NCBI RefSeq assembly: GCF_002217435.1
Contig: NZ_MUHF01000027.1
Span: forward strand, 1 to 64,000
DNA: 64,000 nt
Direction: 5' to 3'
Origin: Flavobacterium reichenbachii
GTDB lineage: Bacteria; Bacteroidota; Bacteroidia; Flavobacteriales; Flavobacteriaceae
The position numbers were made by a program, and so were the translations under genes. Positions 1 through 8,966 of this stretch are shown here, piece by piece; position 1 is the first letter of the stretch; the number at the start of each line of letters is the position of its first letter. The notes below the pieces were generated by a model. That model saw nothing but the letters and a program-made list of their open reading frames with translations. It had not been told where the DNA came from and ran no database searches.

Positions 1-111
1 TTGCAGATTGCAGCTTACAGTATTATTTTTATCGCAGTTTTGGTTTTTAATTCACATCACTTTATCGCGGTCAAACAAAAATATAATCTGTCGTCTAAAG
101 AATCTCTTTAA
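1..111 (+). CDS. C-terminal end of a membrane protein (partial)
   Basis: Frame 1 is open from the window edge to a TAA at 109-111 and encodes 36 residues. They include a hydrophobic stretch (IIFIAVLVF, about residues 8-16) followed by a short polar tail, which looks like the last membrane helix of an integral membrane protein. A terminator follows at 180-213. The family cannot be named from so little sequence, and the reading is inferred only from the open frame and its composition. Confidence 0.5.
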   Translation: MQIAAYSIIFIAVLVFNSHHFIAVKQKYNLSSKESL

Positions 112-179
112 AAGTAATTTTGATATTTTTTATTGGTTTAAAATTATAAAATTACGAGAATCTTAACAGGTTTATACAG

Positions 180-213
180 CAGGAATGAGTATTTTTCATT
201 CCTGTTTTTTTTT
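180..213 (+). terminator. Rho-independent terminator
   Basis: A 9-bp perfect stem (CAGGAATGA / TCATTCCTG) with a 7-nt loop is followed by nine T. It ends transcription of the partial gene upstream and insulates the acyl-CoA oxidase-like gene. Confidence 0.85.
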
Positions 214-270
214 GCTCAAAACAGAAAAATAAAAAGAAAAGATTCCATACCCAAAATAGATTTATATTTT

Positions 271-2532
271 ATGAAAAATACTAAACTTCAAGCCTTTATT
301 CCTTTATTTTATTTAGTGTGGTCAGACGATCATTTAACCCAGAAAGAGTTTGCTACTTTAAAAGAATTTATTGTTTCCAAAACCGGAATTTCTGTTGAAG
401 ATCAGGATTTTCTTTTATCAAAAATAGATATTTCTAATCCGCCTTCGCGAAATGAACTTGCGCAATGGAAATCGGATATTGAGAAAATCATTCAAAACAA
501 ACCTTTTATAAAAAGCGTTTTTGAACTTGCCGGAGCACTTTCAGAAAAAGATTCAGACATTTATGTATCAGAATCTGACTTTTTACAGTTAGAAAATGAT
601 CTTGGAATTTTAGGCGAAGAAGTAATTCAGAACTTTAAAACCAAAGCCAATTCTTTTACAGCCAATTCGCAGACTACTTCTAATTTTGATATTCAAAAAA
701 TAACAGCACTATTAGACGGCAGAGAAGCAGCAATAATAAAAAAAGTAAAATCGGTAATTTCCAGACCCGAATTTGCTTACGAAACTTCTACCGATATTCA
801 TGTTTTCAGAGAAACTGTTTACAAGTGGTGCAAAATCCTGGCCGATGAAAATCTCGGAAATATGGCGTATCCAAAGCAATATGGAGGAGGCGAAAACATA
901 GCCGACTATTTTGCAATTATGGAGACGCTGAGTTACCACGATTTAAGCTTAGTGATTAAATTTGGCGTTCAGTTTGGACTTTGGGGAATGAGTGTTCAAT
1001 CGTTAGGAACAGAAAAACATTATGCAAAATACCTAAAAGATATTGGATCTCTGAAACTTCCGGGCTGTTTTGCCATGACCGAAACACACCACGGATCTAA
1101 TGTAAAAGGCTTAGAAACCACTGCAACATACAATCATAATGATCAGACTTTTACCATTCATACACCCAATAAAAATGCTCAAAAAGAATATATAGGAAAC
1201 GCAGCCGTTCACGGACAAATGGCGACTGTTTTTGCTAAATTAATTATAGACGATCATGATTACGGTGTAAACGCTTTTGTAGTTCCGTTACGTGATTCTA
1301 ATGGAAAAGTAGTCGATGGCGTTACCATTGGCGACTGCGGGCATAAAATGGGCTTAAATGGTGTAGATAACGGAACAATAAGTTTTGATCAGGTTAAAAT
1401 TCCGAAAGAAAATATGCTCGATCGTTTTGCTTCTGTAAACGAAAAAGGAGAATTCGAAAGTCCGATCCCGAGTGATAATCGTAGATTTTTTACCATGTTA
1501 GGAACTTTGGTTGGAGGAAGAATAGGAATTCCGCGTTCGGCATTAGCAGCAGCAAAATCCGGATTAACAATTGCGATTCGATACAGCGACCAGCGCAGAC
1601 AGTTTGGTCCTGAAGGCGGTGCCGAAGTGCCGATTTTAAACTACAGAATGCATCAACGCAGACTCTTACCGCCATTGGCAAAAACCTATGCCGTTCATTT
1701 TGCACTGCAATATCTTACCAATAGATTTTTGAATAAAACAGAAGCCGAAATGCAGGAAATAGAAGCTCTTGCTGCAGGAATGAAATCGTATTCGACCTGG
1801 AGTACCAGAGATATTCTGCAGGAATGCCGAGAAGCTTGCGGCGGAAAAGGATATTTGTCTGAAAACCGAATCGATGCTTTAAAAAATGACACCGAAATTT
1901 ATACCACTTTTGAAGGTGATAATACTGTTTTAATGCAGCTTACAGCCAAAAACCGATTGTCAGAATTTAGAAAGTCATTTGGAGAAATGGGATCTCTGGG
2001 CATCATTAATTATGTATATGAAAATGCCAAAACCGCAATTTCAGAAAAGAACCCAATTGCAACACGAAAAACTGACGAAGAGCATTTGCTGGACGGAGAA
2101 TTTCATCTTCAGGCTTTCGTTCACAGAGAAAAGACAATTTTAGCATCGGCTGCAAGACGTATCAAAAAGTTAGTAGACAGCGGTTTAGAACCTTATGATG
2201 CCGTAAATGTGGTACAGCATCAAATGATAGATGTTTCTCAGGCTTATTTAGAGCGAGTAGTTTTAGAGCAATTTCAAAAAGCAATAGAAACAATTGAAGA
2301 TCAGCAGGTAAAAAATATTCTGCAAAAACTGAATCAATTATATGCACTTTCGCAAATCGAAAAAAACAAAGCCTGGTATCTTGAAGATGGTTATATGGAG
2401 GCAGTAAAAACCAAAGCAATCCGTAAAATGGTCAATCAGCTTTGCTGGGACATAAGACCAGATGCCGTTGCACTTGTAAATGCATTTGATATTCCGGAAA
2501 GTTGTCTTGCAGCACCAATTGCAGCACTTTAA
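271..2532 (+). CDS. Acyl-CoA oxidase / dehydrogenase family flavoprotein
   Basis: This 753-residue protein is predicted to oxidise acyl-CoA thioesters at C2-C3 in the cytoplasm. The FAD-dependent core starts near residue 160 and carries the MTETHHGSNV and EGDNTVLMQL segments; the latter resembles acyl-CoA oxidases (TYEGENTVL) more than short dehydrogenases. The C-terminal third is helical, as in oxidases. The first ~130 residues (WSDDHLTQKEF and following) are not part of the usual core and look like a small helical TerB-like domain, which is my inference. The protein is longer than a typical 380-residue dehydrogenase. Terminators flank it on both sides, so it is probably monocistronic. Substrate chain length cannot be told. 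Confidence 0.85.
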   Translation: MKNTKLQAFIPLFYLVWSDDHLTQKEFATLKEFIVSKTGISVEDQDFLLSKIDISNPPSRNELAQWKSDIEKIIQNKPFIKSVFELAGALSEKDSDIYVSESDFLQLENDLGILGEEVIQNFKTKANSFTANSQTTSNFDIQKITALLDGREAAIIKKVKSVISRPEFAYETSTDIHVFRETVYKWCKILADENLGNMAYPKQYGGGENIADYFAIMETLSYHDLSLVIKFGVQFGLWGMSVQSLGTEKHYAKYLKDIGSLKLPGCFAMTETHHGSNVKGLETTATYNHNDQTFTIHTPNKNAQKEYIGNAAVHGQMATVFAKLIIDDHDYGVNAFVVPLRDSNGKVVDGVTIGDCGHKMGLNGVDNGTISFDQVKIPKENMLDRFASVNEKGEFESPIPSDNRRFFTMLGTLVGGRIGIPRSALAAAKSGLTIAIRYSDQRRQFGPEGGAEVPILNYRMHQRRLLPPLAKTYAVHFALQYLTNRFLNKTEAEMQEIEALAAGMKSYSTWSTRDILQECREACGGKGYLSENRIDALKNDTEIYTTFEGDNTVLMQLTAKNRLSEFRKSFGEMGSLGIINYVYENAKTAISEKNPIATRKTDEEHLLDGEFHLQAFVHREKTILASAARRIKKLVDSGLEPYDAVNVVQHQMIDVSQAYLERVVLEQFQKAIETIEDQQVKNILQKLNQLYALSQIEKNKAWYLEDGYMEAVKTKAIRKMVNQLCWDIRPDAVALVNAFDIPESCLAAPIAAL

Positions 2533-2543
2533 ATATTAGCTTC

Positions 2544-2582
2544 AGCAAAAATAAAAGATTAAATAAATCTTTTATTTTTGCT
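2544..2582 (+). terminator. Rho-independent terminator
   Basis: A perfect 17-bp stem beginning AGCAAAAATAAAAG with a 5-nt loop lies just after the acyl-CoA oxidase stop. The AT-rich arms contain internal T and A runs, so it could work in both directions. Confidence 0.8.
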
Positions 2583-2590
2583 TGAAAAAA

Positions 2591-2620
2591 AACTTAGAAC
2601 CTTAGCATCTCAGCACCTTT
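2591..2620. repeat. Dispersed repeat of the CCTTAGCATCTCAGCACCT type
   Basis: The segment matches a family of short intergenic repeats built on CTTAG, CTCAG and CCTTTG words; related copies lie at 8716-8966 and 50741-50850. It ends exactly at the TTG start codon of the next gene. Confidence 0.5.
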
Positions 2621-4262
2621 GAAAAAAAAATTACTGCTTTTTTTTATTATACTACTCAACTTTCCAGTTTTTGCCTCGGATGGTTCAGCTGTTATTTTGT
2701 CAAAATTAAATGATGCCTTAAAAAACAAGCCTCATTACGTAAGACTTAAAGAAGAGCGGATTTTAAATTTCAAAAAAATAAAATCAGACAACTTAACAAA
2801 AGAGCAGGAGTATAATTATAATAAAAGTCTGTATTTCGAATATCAAAAATTCAATTCAGATTCAGCAATTCGATATGTAAAAAAGAACCTCAAAATTGCA
2901 GATGAACTTAAAAATATTGATTTACTCAATTTGGCTCAATTGCAATTAGTTACACTTTATTCCTCATCGGGAAAGTACCGGGAATCTGAAGCTCTTTTAA
3001 AAAGTGTCAATAAAAAAACATTAAATAAAGCACTGCTTCCTAATTATTATGTGTCTTATAGAGAATTCTTTGAGCATTATGCGGCCAATAGTTATGATGA
3101 GGTGTATAGAGAGCAGATTATTAAGTATAGGGATTCTCTCTTAACGATTTTAGATCCTAAAACTTTAGATTTTAAAATAAATCGAATTCAGCAGGACATT
3201 TCTCAAAAAAAATACGGAAACAGCGAAAAACAGTTACTCGGTTTATTAAAAATTACCAAAGATGATAATCCGCAATATGCAATGATTACGTATCTTTTGG
3301 GTAAACTCTACGAAGCCACAAACCAATTAGAATTAAGAAAGAAATATTATGCTCTTTCTGCTTCTTCTGATTTAAAAAATGCTAATAAAGACAATGCTTC
3401 ACTGCAGGAATTGGCTCTTGTTTTTTACGAAATCGGCGATGTAGATATGGCGTATAAACTGACACAATCGGCAATTGAAGATGCGCTGTATTGCAATGTG
3501 CAGTTTCGCACGCTTTTAATGTCCGAAGTTTATTCGATTATAAATACAGTATATTTAGAAAAAGAAGCCAAACGTAAGACAGAATTACAGCTTTATCTGT
3601 TGTGTATCAGTCTGCTTTCTGCATTTTTATTTGCAGCGATTATTTACGTTTACATCCAAATGAAAAAGGTTTCAAAAATTAGAAGTGAACTTTATGAAAC
3701 CAGTCAGAAATTGGCCGAGTTAAATAAAGATATTACAGAAACCAACCAGCAGCTGCAGGAAACAAATTCTCAATTATCAGAATCCAATCACGTTAAGGAA
3801 GAATACATTGCGCATTTTTTCAGCCTGTGTTCGACTTATATCAATAAACTGGAAAATTACCGAATCATATTAAACAAAAAAGCAGCAGCAAAACAGTTTG
3901 ATGAGATTTATAAAATTTTAAAATCAACTACTTTGGTTGATAATGAATTGGAGGAATTGTATAAAAACTTTGATATTATCTTTTTGAATTTGTATCCCAC
4001 TTTCGTGAAAGACTTCAACACACTTTTGATTAAGGAAGAACAAATTGTTTTAAAACAAGGAGAATTACTAAATACTGAACTTCGCATTTTTGCTTTGATC
4101 CGACTTGGGATTACTGACAGCGTAAAAATAGCGGCGTTTTTAAGATATTCTTTAAGCACAATTTACAATTACCGCACAAGGGCACGAAATAAAGCGGCAG
4201 TTTCACGAAATGATTTTGAAGAAATGGTTATAAAAATTGGCACTTTTTCGTCAAATAAGTAA
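2619..4262 (+). CDS. DUF6377-type membrane-anchored TPR transcriptional regulator
   Basis: The 547-residue protein starts at TTG; no better ATG stands in front of its signal peptide (MKKKLLLFFIILLNFPVFA). Residues ~30-310 are helical TPR-like repeats, presumably periplasmic. One membrane helix lies near 325-348 (LYLLCISLLSAFLFAAIIYV), then a coiled coil (~350-390), then a C-terminal helix-turn-helix (LRIFALIRLGITDSVKIAAFL). Bacteroidota proteins of this layout are thought to sense carbohydrates outside and bind DNA inside. The GH3 gene 206 bp downstream is the likely target; a direct repeat in that gap may be its site. The ligand is unknown. Confidence 0.78.
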   Translation: MKKKLLLFFIILLNFPVFASDGSAVILSKLNDALKNKPHYVRLKEERILNFKKIKSDNLTKEQEYNYNKSLYFEYQKFNSDSAIRYVKKNLKIADELKNIDLLNLAQLQLVTLYSSSGKYRESEALLKSVNKKTLNKALLPNYYVSYREFFEHYAANSYDEVYREQIIKYRDSLLTILDPKTLDFKINRIQQDISQKKYGNSEKQLLGLLKITKDDNPQYAMITYLLGKLYEATNQLELRKKYYALSASSDLKNANKDNASLQELALVFYEIGDVDMAYKLTQSAIEDALYCNVQFRTLLMSEVYSIINTVYLEKEAKRKTELQLYLLCISLLSAFLFAAIIYVYIQMKKVSKIRSELYETSQKLAELNKDITETNQQLQETNSQLSESNHVKEEYIAHFFSLCSTYINKLENYRIILNKKAAAKQFDEIYKILKSTTLVDNELEELYKNFDIIFLNLYPTFVKDFNTLLIKEEQIVLKQGELLNTELRIFALIRLGITDSVKIAAFLRYSLSTIYNYRTRARNKAAVSRNDFEEMVIKIGTFSSNK

Positions 4263-4277
4263 AAAATAATTTCAAAA

Positions 4278-4356
4278 TCACTACTTTTTTTAGCTTTTAT
4301 TTTTATTTAAAATACTGTAAATTAGTATTTTAATTTTTTAAGTCACTACTTTTTTA
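4278..4356 (+). promoter_or_regulatory. 14-bp direct repeat, putative operator of the GH3 gene
   Basis: TCACTACTTTTTTA occurs exactly at 4278-4291 and 4343-4356, 65 bp apart start to start (about six helical turns). Both copies lie between the DUF6377 regulator and the GH3 gene, upstream of its -7 element, where an activator would bind. Its role is inferred. Confidence 0.5.
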
Positions 4357-4428
4357 CGTTTAAAAATCTAACGTGAACTATAACGTTTTAGTTTTACAAT
4401 ATTATTAAAAGGTACTTTTGACCACTAG

Positions 4429-4436
4429 TACCTTTG
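4429..4436 (+). promoter_or_regulatory. Putative -7 promoter element of the GH3 gene
   Basis: TACCTTTG fits the flavobacterial TAnnTTTG consensus. It predicts a 5' leader of about 28 nt before the ATG at 4469. No good -33 TTG stands at the usual 17-23 nt spacing, which would fit an activator-dependent promoter. Confidence 0.5.
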
Positions 4437-4468
4437 TTGTAAATTAATGCTTTAATAAATTACTTATT

Positions 4469-6685
4469 ATGTTTAAAAACGTTAAAACAATTGTTGTTTT
4501 ACTTTTGCTGAGCTCTTTTGGAATAAATGCACAGAGCAAACTTCCGGTTTATCTAGATGATAAAAAACCAATGGACGAACGTGTGGAAGATGCGCTTAAG
4601 CGAATGACAACCGAAGAGAAAATTGCCATTATTCACGCGCAGTCTAAATTTAGTTCTCCCGGTGTAAAACGTCTTGGAATTCCAGAAAACTGGATGACCG
4701 ACGGACCGCACGGAATTCGTACCGAAGTAAAATGGGACGAGTGGGATCAGGCAGGATGGACAAACGATTCTTGTATTGCTTTTCCGGCGCTTACGGCACT
4801 TTCTTCTACCTGGAACAAAGAATTAGCTTCTTTATATGGTAAATCTATTGGAGAAGAAGCACGTTACAGAAATAAAAATGTATTATTAGGACCTGGAGTT
4901 AATATTTACAGAAGTCCGCTAAACGGACGTAACTTTGAATACATGGGAGAAGACCCGTTTTTGGCTTCAAAAATGGTCGTTCCTTATATTAAAGGAGTTC
5001 AGTCCAATGGAGTTGCAGCCTGTGTGAAGCATTTTGCATTAAACAATCAGGAAACAAACCGTAATTCGGTAAACGTAATTGTTGACGATCGTGCGTTGTA
5101 CGAAATTTATCTTCCGGCTTTTAAAGCTGCAGTTCAGGAAGGTGATGTATGGTCGATTATGGGATCTTACAATAAATACAAAGGTCAGCAATGCTGCCAC
5201 AACGAATATTTATTAAACGATATTCTTCGCGGAGAATGGGGTTTTAAAGGTGTTGTGGTTTCAGACTGGGGAGGAGTAAACGATACCAAACAATCTATTC
5301 ATAATGGTTTGGATATGGAATTTGGTTCTTGGACAAACGGACTTTCTTGGGGAACAAGCAACGCTTACGATAACTATTATCTGGCAAAACCTTACTCTGA
5401 AATGATTAGAAAAGGCGAAATTGGAACAAAAGAATTAGATGAAAAAGTACGTCGCGTGCTGCGTTTGTCTTTCTTGACTACAATGGACAGAAATCGTCCT
5501 TTTGGATCTTTTGGAACAGAAGAACATGCGATTGCAGGCCGTAAAATTGCTGAAGAAGGAATCGTATTGCTGCAAAACAATAATAACGTTCTTCCAATCA
5601 ATCTTTCTAAAACTAAAAAAATTGCTGTAATTGGCGAAAATGCAATCAAAATGATGACTGTTGGAGGAGGAAGTTCTTCTCTTAAAGCAAGATACGAAAT
5701 TACACCTCTTGAAGGTTTAAAGAAAAAGATTGGCAATCAGGCAGAAATAGTCTATGCTCGTGGTTATGTTGGAGATCCAACAAGTAATTATAACGGAGTT
5801 ATTGCAAAAGTAAGTCTGGAAGAAAAACGTTCTCAGGCTGAGTTAACTGCAGAAGCTTTAAAAGCAGCTAAAGATGCTGATATTGTGCTTTTTATTGGAG
5901 GTTTGAATAAAAGTGAAAATCAGGATGATGAAGGACATGATCGTAAAGAACTGGGATTGCCATACGGTCAGGATAAATTGATCAGCGAATTGGCGAAAGT
6001 AAATAAAAATATTGTTTTCATTAATATTTCAGGAAATGCTGTAGCAATGCCGTGGATTAAAGAAGTTCCGGGAATTGTTCAGGGATGGTTTTTAGGTACA
6101 GAAGCAGGAAACGCATTGGCAAATGTTTTGGTTGGAGATGTAAATCCGTCTGGAAAACTTTCTTTTACTTTCCCTGTAAAACTGGCTGATAACGGTGCTC
6201 ACGCTTTAGGAGAGTTTCCTGGAGGAGATGAAGTAAAATACAACGAAGGAATTTTTGTAGGTTACCGCTGGGCAGACAAACAGAAAGTAAAACCGTTGTT
6301 TTCTTTTGGACACGGATTAAGCTACACTACTTTTGCTTATGGAAAAGTTACTGCCGATAAAAAACAAATTAATGCAGGAGATAAAATCACATTTTCAGTT
6401 TCTGTAAAAAATACAGGAAGTCGCGAAGGTTCAGAAGTTGTACAGCTTTATATTAGCGATTTAAAATCATCACTGCCTCGTCCGATAAAAGAATTAAAAG
6501 GATTTGAGAAAATTTCGCTTAAAGCGGGAGAAGAAAAAACAGTCACTTTTACAATTGACAAAACAGCTTTGAGTTTCTTTGATGATAAAAAACACGAATG
6601 GGTTGCTGAACCAGGTGATTTTGAAGCAATTATTGGAGCTTCTTCTACAGACATAAAATCTAAAGTGAATTTCTCACTTAAATAA
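4469..6685 (+). CDS. Glycoside hydrolase family 3, beta-glucosidase type
   Basis: This 738-residue secreted or periplasmic exo-enzyme has a signal peptide (MFKNVKTIVVLLLLSSFGINAQ). It has the full GH3 layout: TIM-barrel domain to ~350, alpha/beta sandwich ~370-600, and a C-terminal fibronectin-III-like domain ~640-735. The catalytic nucleophile is expected to be Asp266 in VVSDWGG, and the KHFALNNQE motif is present. It should release terminal beta-linked glucose (or xylose) from oligosaccharides. An upstream DUF6377 regulator and a DUF1349 protein downstream suggest a small glucan-use locus without its own SusCD. The exact linkage is unknown. The name bglX is plausible but not assigned. Confidence 0.9.
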   Translation: MFKNVKTIVVLLLLSSFGINAQSKLPVYLDDKKPMDERVEDALKRMTTEEKIAIIHAQSKFSSPGVKRLGIPENWMTDGPHGIRTEVKWDEWDQAGWTNDSCIAFPALTALSSTWNKELASLYGKSIGEEARYRNKNVLLGPGVNIYRSPLNGRNFEYMGEDPFLASKMVVPYIKGVQSNGVAACVKHFALNNQETNRNSVNVIVDDRALYEIYLPAFKAAVQEGDVWSIMGSYNKYKGQQCCHNEYLLNDILRGEWGFKGVVVSDWGGVNDTKQSIHNGLDMEFGSWTNGLSWGTSNAYDNYYLAKPYSEMIRKGEIGTKELDEKVRRVLRLSFLTTMDRNRPFGSFGTEEHAIAGRKIAEEGIVLLQNNNNVLPINLSKTKKIAVIGENAIKMMTVGGGSSSLKARYEITPLEGLKKKIGNQAEIVYARGYVGDPTSNYNGVIAKVSLEEKRSQAELTAEALKAAKDADIVLFIGGLNKSENQDDEGHDRKELGLPYGQDKLISELAKVNKNIVFINISGNAVAMPWIKEVPGIVQGWFLGTEAGNALANVLVGDVNPSGKLSFTFPVKLADNGAHALGEFPGGDEVKYNEGIFVGYRWADKQKVKPLFSFGHGLSYTTFAYGKVTADKKQINAGDKITFSVSVKNTGSREGSEVVQLYISDLKSSLPRPIKELKGFEKISLKAGEEKTVTFTIDKTALSFFDDKKHEWVAEPGDFEAIIGASSTDIKSKVNFSLK

Positions 6686-6715
6686 GTTTTTATATTTCTA
6701 AATTGGTTGGTTTGT

Positions 6716-6744
6716 AAAGCTGCAATTTTTATCATTGCAGCTTT
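6716..6744 (+). terminator. Rho-independent terminator
   Basis: A stem AAAGCTGCAA / TTGCAGCTTT with a 9-nt loop is followed by a T-rich tract downstream of the GH3 gene. Confidence 0.7.
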
Positions 6745-6813
6745 GCTTTATATTTTAAATTGAATGTAAAATAATAGATGTTAGAAGTTTTCATCTATAA
6801 ACAATAAATTTTT

Positions 6814-7461
6814 ATGAAACGAATAGTACTATTTACAGCCGTGTTTTTTTTAATTCAAAATCTTTCGGCTCAAAGTCTCAATAAAATGCAATGGTTTAAT
6901 GAACCTGAAAAATGGGAAATTAAAAACAATGCTTTAATCATGAATGTAACTGCAAACAGCGATTATTGGAGAATTTCGCATTACGGCTTTACAGTGGATG
7001 ATGCACCTTTTTATTACGCCAATTACGGAGGTGAGTTTGAAGCAAAAGTAAAACTGACGGGAAATTATATCGCTCGTTTTGATCAAATGGGATTGATGAT
7101 TCGTGTTGACGAAAAAAATTACATCAAAACAGGAGTGGAGTTTGTAGACGGTAAATTCAACATTAGTACCGTAGTAACTCACGACAAAAGCGATTGGAGC
7201 GTAACAACTTTGGAAAAAGCACCGCCATATATTTGGATAAAAGTGGTAAGAAGATTAGACGCAGTCGAAGTATTTTTTTCCTATGATGATAAAACGTATA
7301 TCATGACCAGAAATGCTCCACTGCAGGATAATACGCCAGTAATGGTTGGCTTAATGGCAGCTTCTCCAGACGGCAAAGGTTTTGAAGCAAAATTTGAAAA
7401 CTTTTCTGTTAAACATTTACCAGATCAACGTCGTGCAGAATGGCTTAAAAATCATCAGTAA
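6814..7461 (+). CDS. Secreted DUF1349 (concanavalin-like) protein
   Basis: The 215-residue protein has a signal peptide (MKRIVLFTAVFFLIQNLSAQ). The rest is one beta-sandwich domain with motifs common to DUF1349: WRISHYGF, FEAKVKL, DQMGLMIRVDEKNYIKTGVEF and VMVGLMAASPDG. The fold is related to laminin-G/concanavalin-type sugar-binding domains. No catalytic residues can be assigned, so binding or a minor hydrolase role are both possible. It follows the GH3 gene but is separated from it by a terminator, so co-transcription is doubtful. Confidence 0.75.
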   Translation: MKRIVLFTAVFFLIQNLSAQSLNKMQWFNEPEKWEIKNNALIMNVTANSDYWRISHYGFTVDDAPFYYANYGGEFEAKVKLTGNYIARFDQMGLMIRVDEKNYIKTGVEFVDGKFNISTVVTHDKSDWSVTTLEKAPPYIWIKVVRRLDAVEVFFSYDDKTYIMTRNAPLQDNTPVMVGLMAASPDGKGFEAKFENFSVKHLPDQRRAEWLKNHQ

Positions 7462-7587
7462 TCATTTTAGTTATAAATTAATTTATAGCTAAATCGCTTT
7501 GATTGTAGTTAAATACGATATCATAATCTAAAATTATAAGTCTTAATTAAACCAAATTCTAATTTAAACTAACCTTCTAATTTAACC

Positions 7588-8715
7588 ATGACCGAAATTA
7601 AACCAAAAAAACATTATGAAATTTTAGACGGCTTACGCGGTGTTGCGGCAATTATAGTAGTTGCATTTCACATTTTCGAAGCCTTTGCCGGCGGCAACCG
7701 ATTTGTACAAATTATCAATCACGGTTATCTTGCCGTTGATTTCTTTTTTCTTTTATCCGGATTTGTAGTCGCTTATGCTTACGATGATCGCTGGGGTCAA
7801 CTTACGCAATGGGAATTTTACAAACGACGTTTAATTCGATTGCAGCCCATGGTAATTATGGGAATGATTATCGGTGCGGCATTTTATTATTTTCAGGCTT
7901 CAGATATTTTATTTCCGCAGATTGCCACAATGCCGGTTTGGAAATTAATTTTGGTTATGTTCATCGGATTTACTTTAATTCCGCTCACGCCGTCAACAGA
8001 AATTAGAGGCTGGGGCGAAATGCATCCGTTAAACGGTCCCGCGTGGTCATTATTTTTCGAATATATAGCAAACATTTTATATGCTTTAATCTTCAGGAGA
8101 TTTTCAAAAAAAGTAATGGGAATATTTGTTTTACTATTTGCCGGAATGTTAATCAATTATACTGTTTTTGGACCAAAAGGTGATGTTATTGGCGGTTGGT
8201 CTCTTAATCTGGAACAGCTTAATGTTGGTTTTACCCGTTTATTATATCCCTTCTTTGCCGGAGTTTTGCTTTCCCGTTTAGGAAAACTAATTCATATAAA
8301 AGGAGCTTTTTGGGTTTGCAGTTTATTTATCACTATTATTTTGTGCGTTCCAAGAATTGGAGATGAGAACAGTTTATGGATGAATGGTATTTACGAATCG
8401 GTTTGTATTATTCTTTTATTTCCGCTGATTGTTTCAATTGGAGCAGGAGGAGAGATTAAAAATCCGTTTTCGCTAAAAATCTGCAAGGTTTTAGGAGATA
8501 TTTCATATCCGATTTATATTACCCATTATCCGCTTATTTATTGGTTTACAGTTTGGGTTGTAGATAATAAAGTATCGATGGAAAATGGTTATCTACAGGG
8601 AATCGGAGTTTTATTGGCGAGTATTGTATTGGCTTACTTATGTTTGAAATTGTACGATGAACCTGTACGCAGATGGCTTCAGAATAAATTTCAAAAAAGA
8701 AAAGTTTCTTTGTAG
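7588..8715 (+). CDS. Acyltransferase family 3 membrane protein
   Basis: This 375-residue polytopic inner-membrane protein has about ten hydrophobic segments. The start (ILDGLRGVAAIIVVAFH) holds the family RGxAA...H motif, whose histidine is the likely catalytic residue, and VDFFFLLSGFVVAYAY is the typical second segment. Members transfer O-acyl groups (acetyl, succinyl) from a cytoplasmic donor to sugars of surface polysaccharides or glycolipids. The specific acceptor is unknown. It stands alone; its stop codon runs directly into a repeat-rich intergenic region. Confidence 0.85.
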   Translation: MTEIKPKKHYEILDGLRGVAAIIVVAFHIFEAFAGGNRFVQIINHGYLAVDFFFLLSGFVVAYAYDDRWGQLTQWEFYKRRLIRLQPMVIMGMIIGAAFYYFQASDILFPQIATMPVWKLILVMFIGFTLIPLTPSTEIRGWGEMHPLNGPAWSLFFEYIANILYALIFRRFSKKVMGIFVLLFAGMLINYTVFGPKGDVIGGWSLNLEQLNVGFTRLLYPFFAGVLLSRLGKLIHIKGAFWVCSLFITIILCVPRIGDENSLWMNGIYESVCIILLFPLIVSIGAGGEIKNPFSLKICKVLGDISYPIYITHYPLIYWFTVWVVDNKVSMENGYLQGIGVLLASIVLAYLCLKLYDEPVRRWLQNKFQKRKVSL

Positions 8716-8966
8716 GTTCAAAGGGGCAAAAGGGCAAAGGTTCAGAGGAACAAAGGTTCAGAGGTTGAAGGAAAAAACCTTTGTTCCTTTGAACCTTTGC
8801 CACTCTGAACCTTAAATAAATAAGACAATCAAAGAAAAACCTCTGCTCCTTTGAAATGATATTAAAAAAAAGGGATGAAACTATAAAAGTTTCATCCCTT
8901 TTGTATTTAGTTCAATCGGAGAAAACCTCAGTCACTTTGAACCTTTGTCTCTCAGAGCCTTAAAAT
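8716..8966. repeat. Cluster of CCTTTGAACC-type dispersed repeats
   Basis: The gap is packed with variants of GGTTCAAAGG / CCTTTGAACC. Direct copies (GGTTCAAAGG, AAAGGTTCAGAGG twice) at 8716-8766 face inverted copies (CCTTTGTTCCTTTGAACCTTTG) at 8777-8815. Further inverted copies lie at 8836-8856 and 8925-8962. The region is non-coding and could form long imperfect hairpins in RNA. Confidence 0.7.
8867..8902. terminator. Bidirectional terminator
   Basis: A stem AAAAGGGATGAAACT / AGTTTCATCCCTTTT with a 5-nt loop lies between the convergent acyltransferase and flavin oxidoreductase genes and can serve both. Confidence 0.85.
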
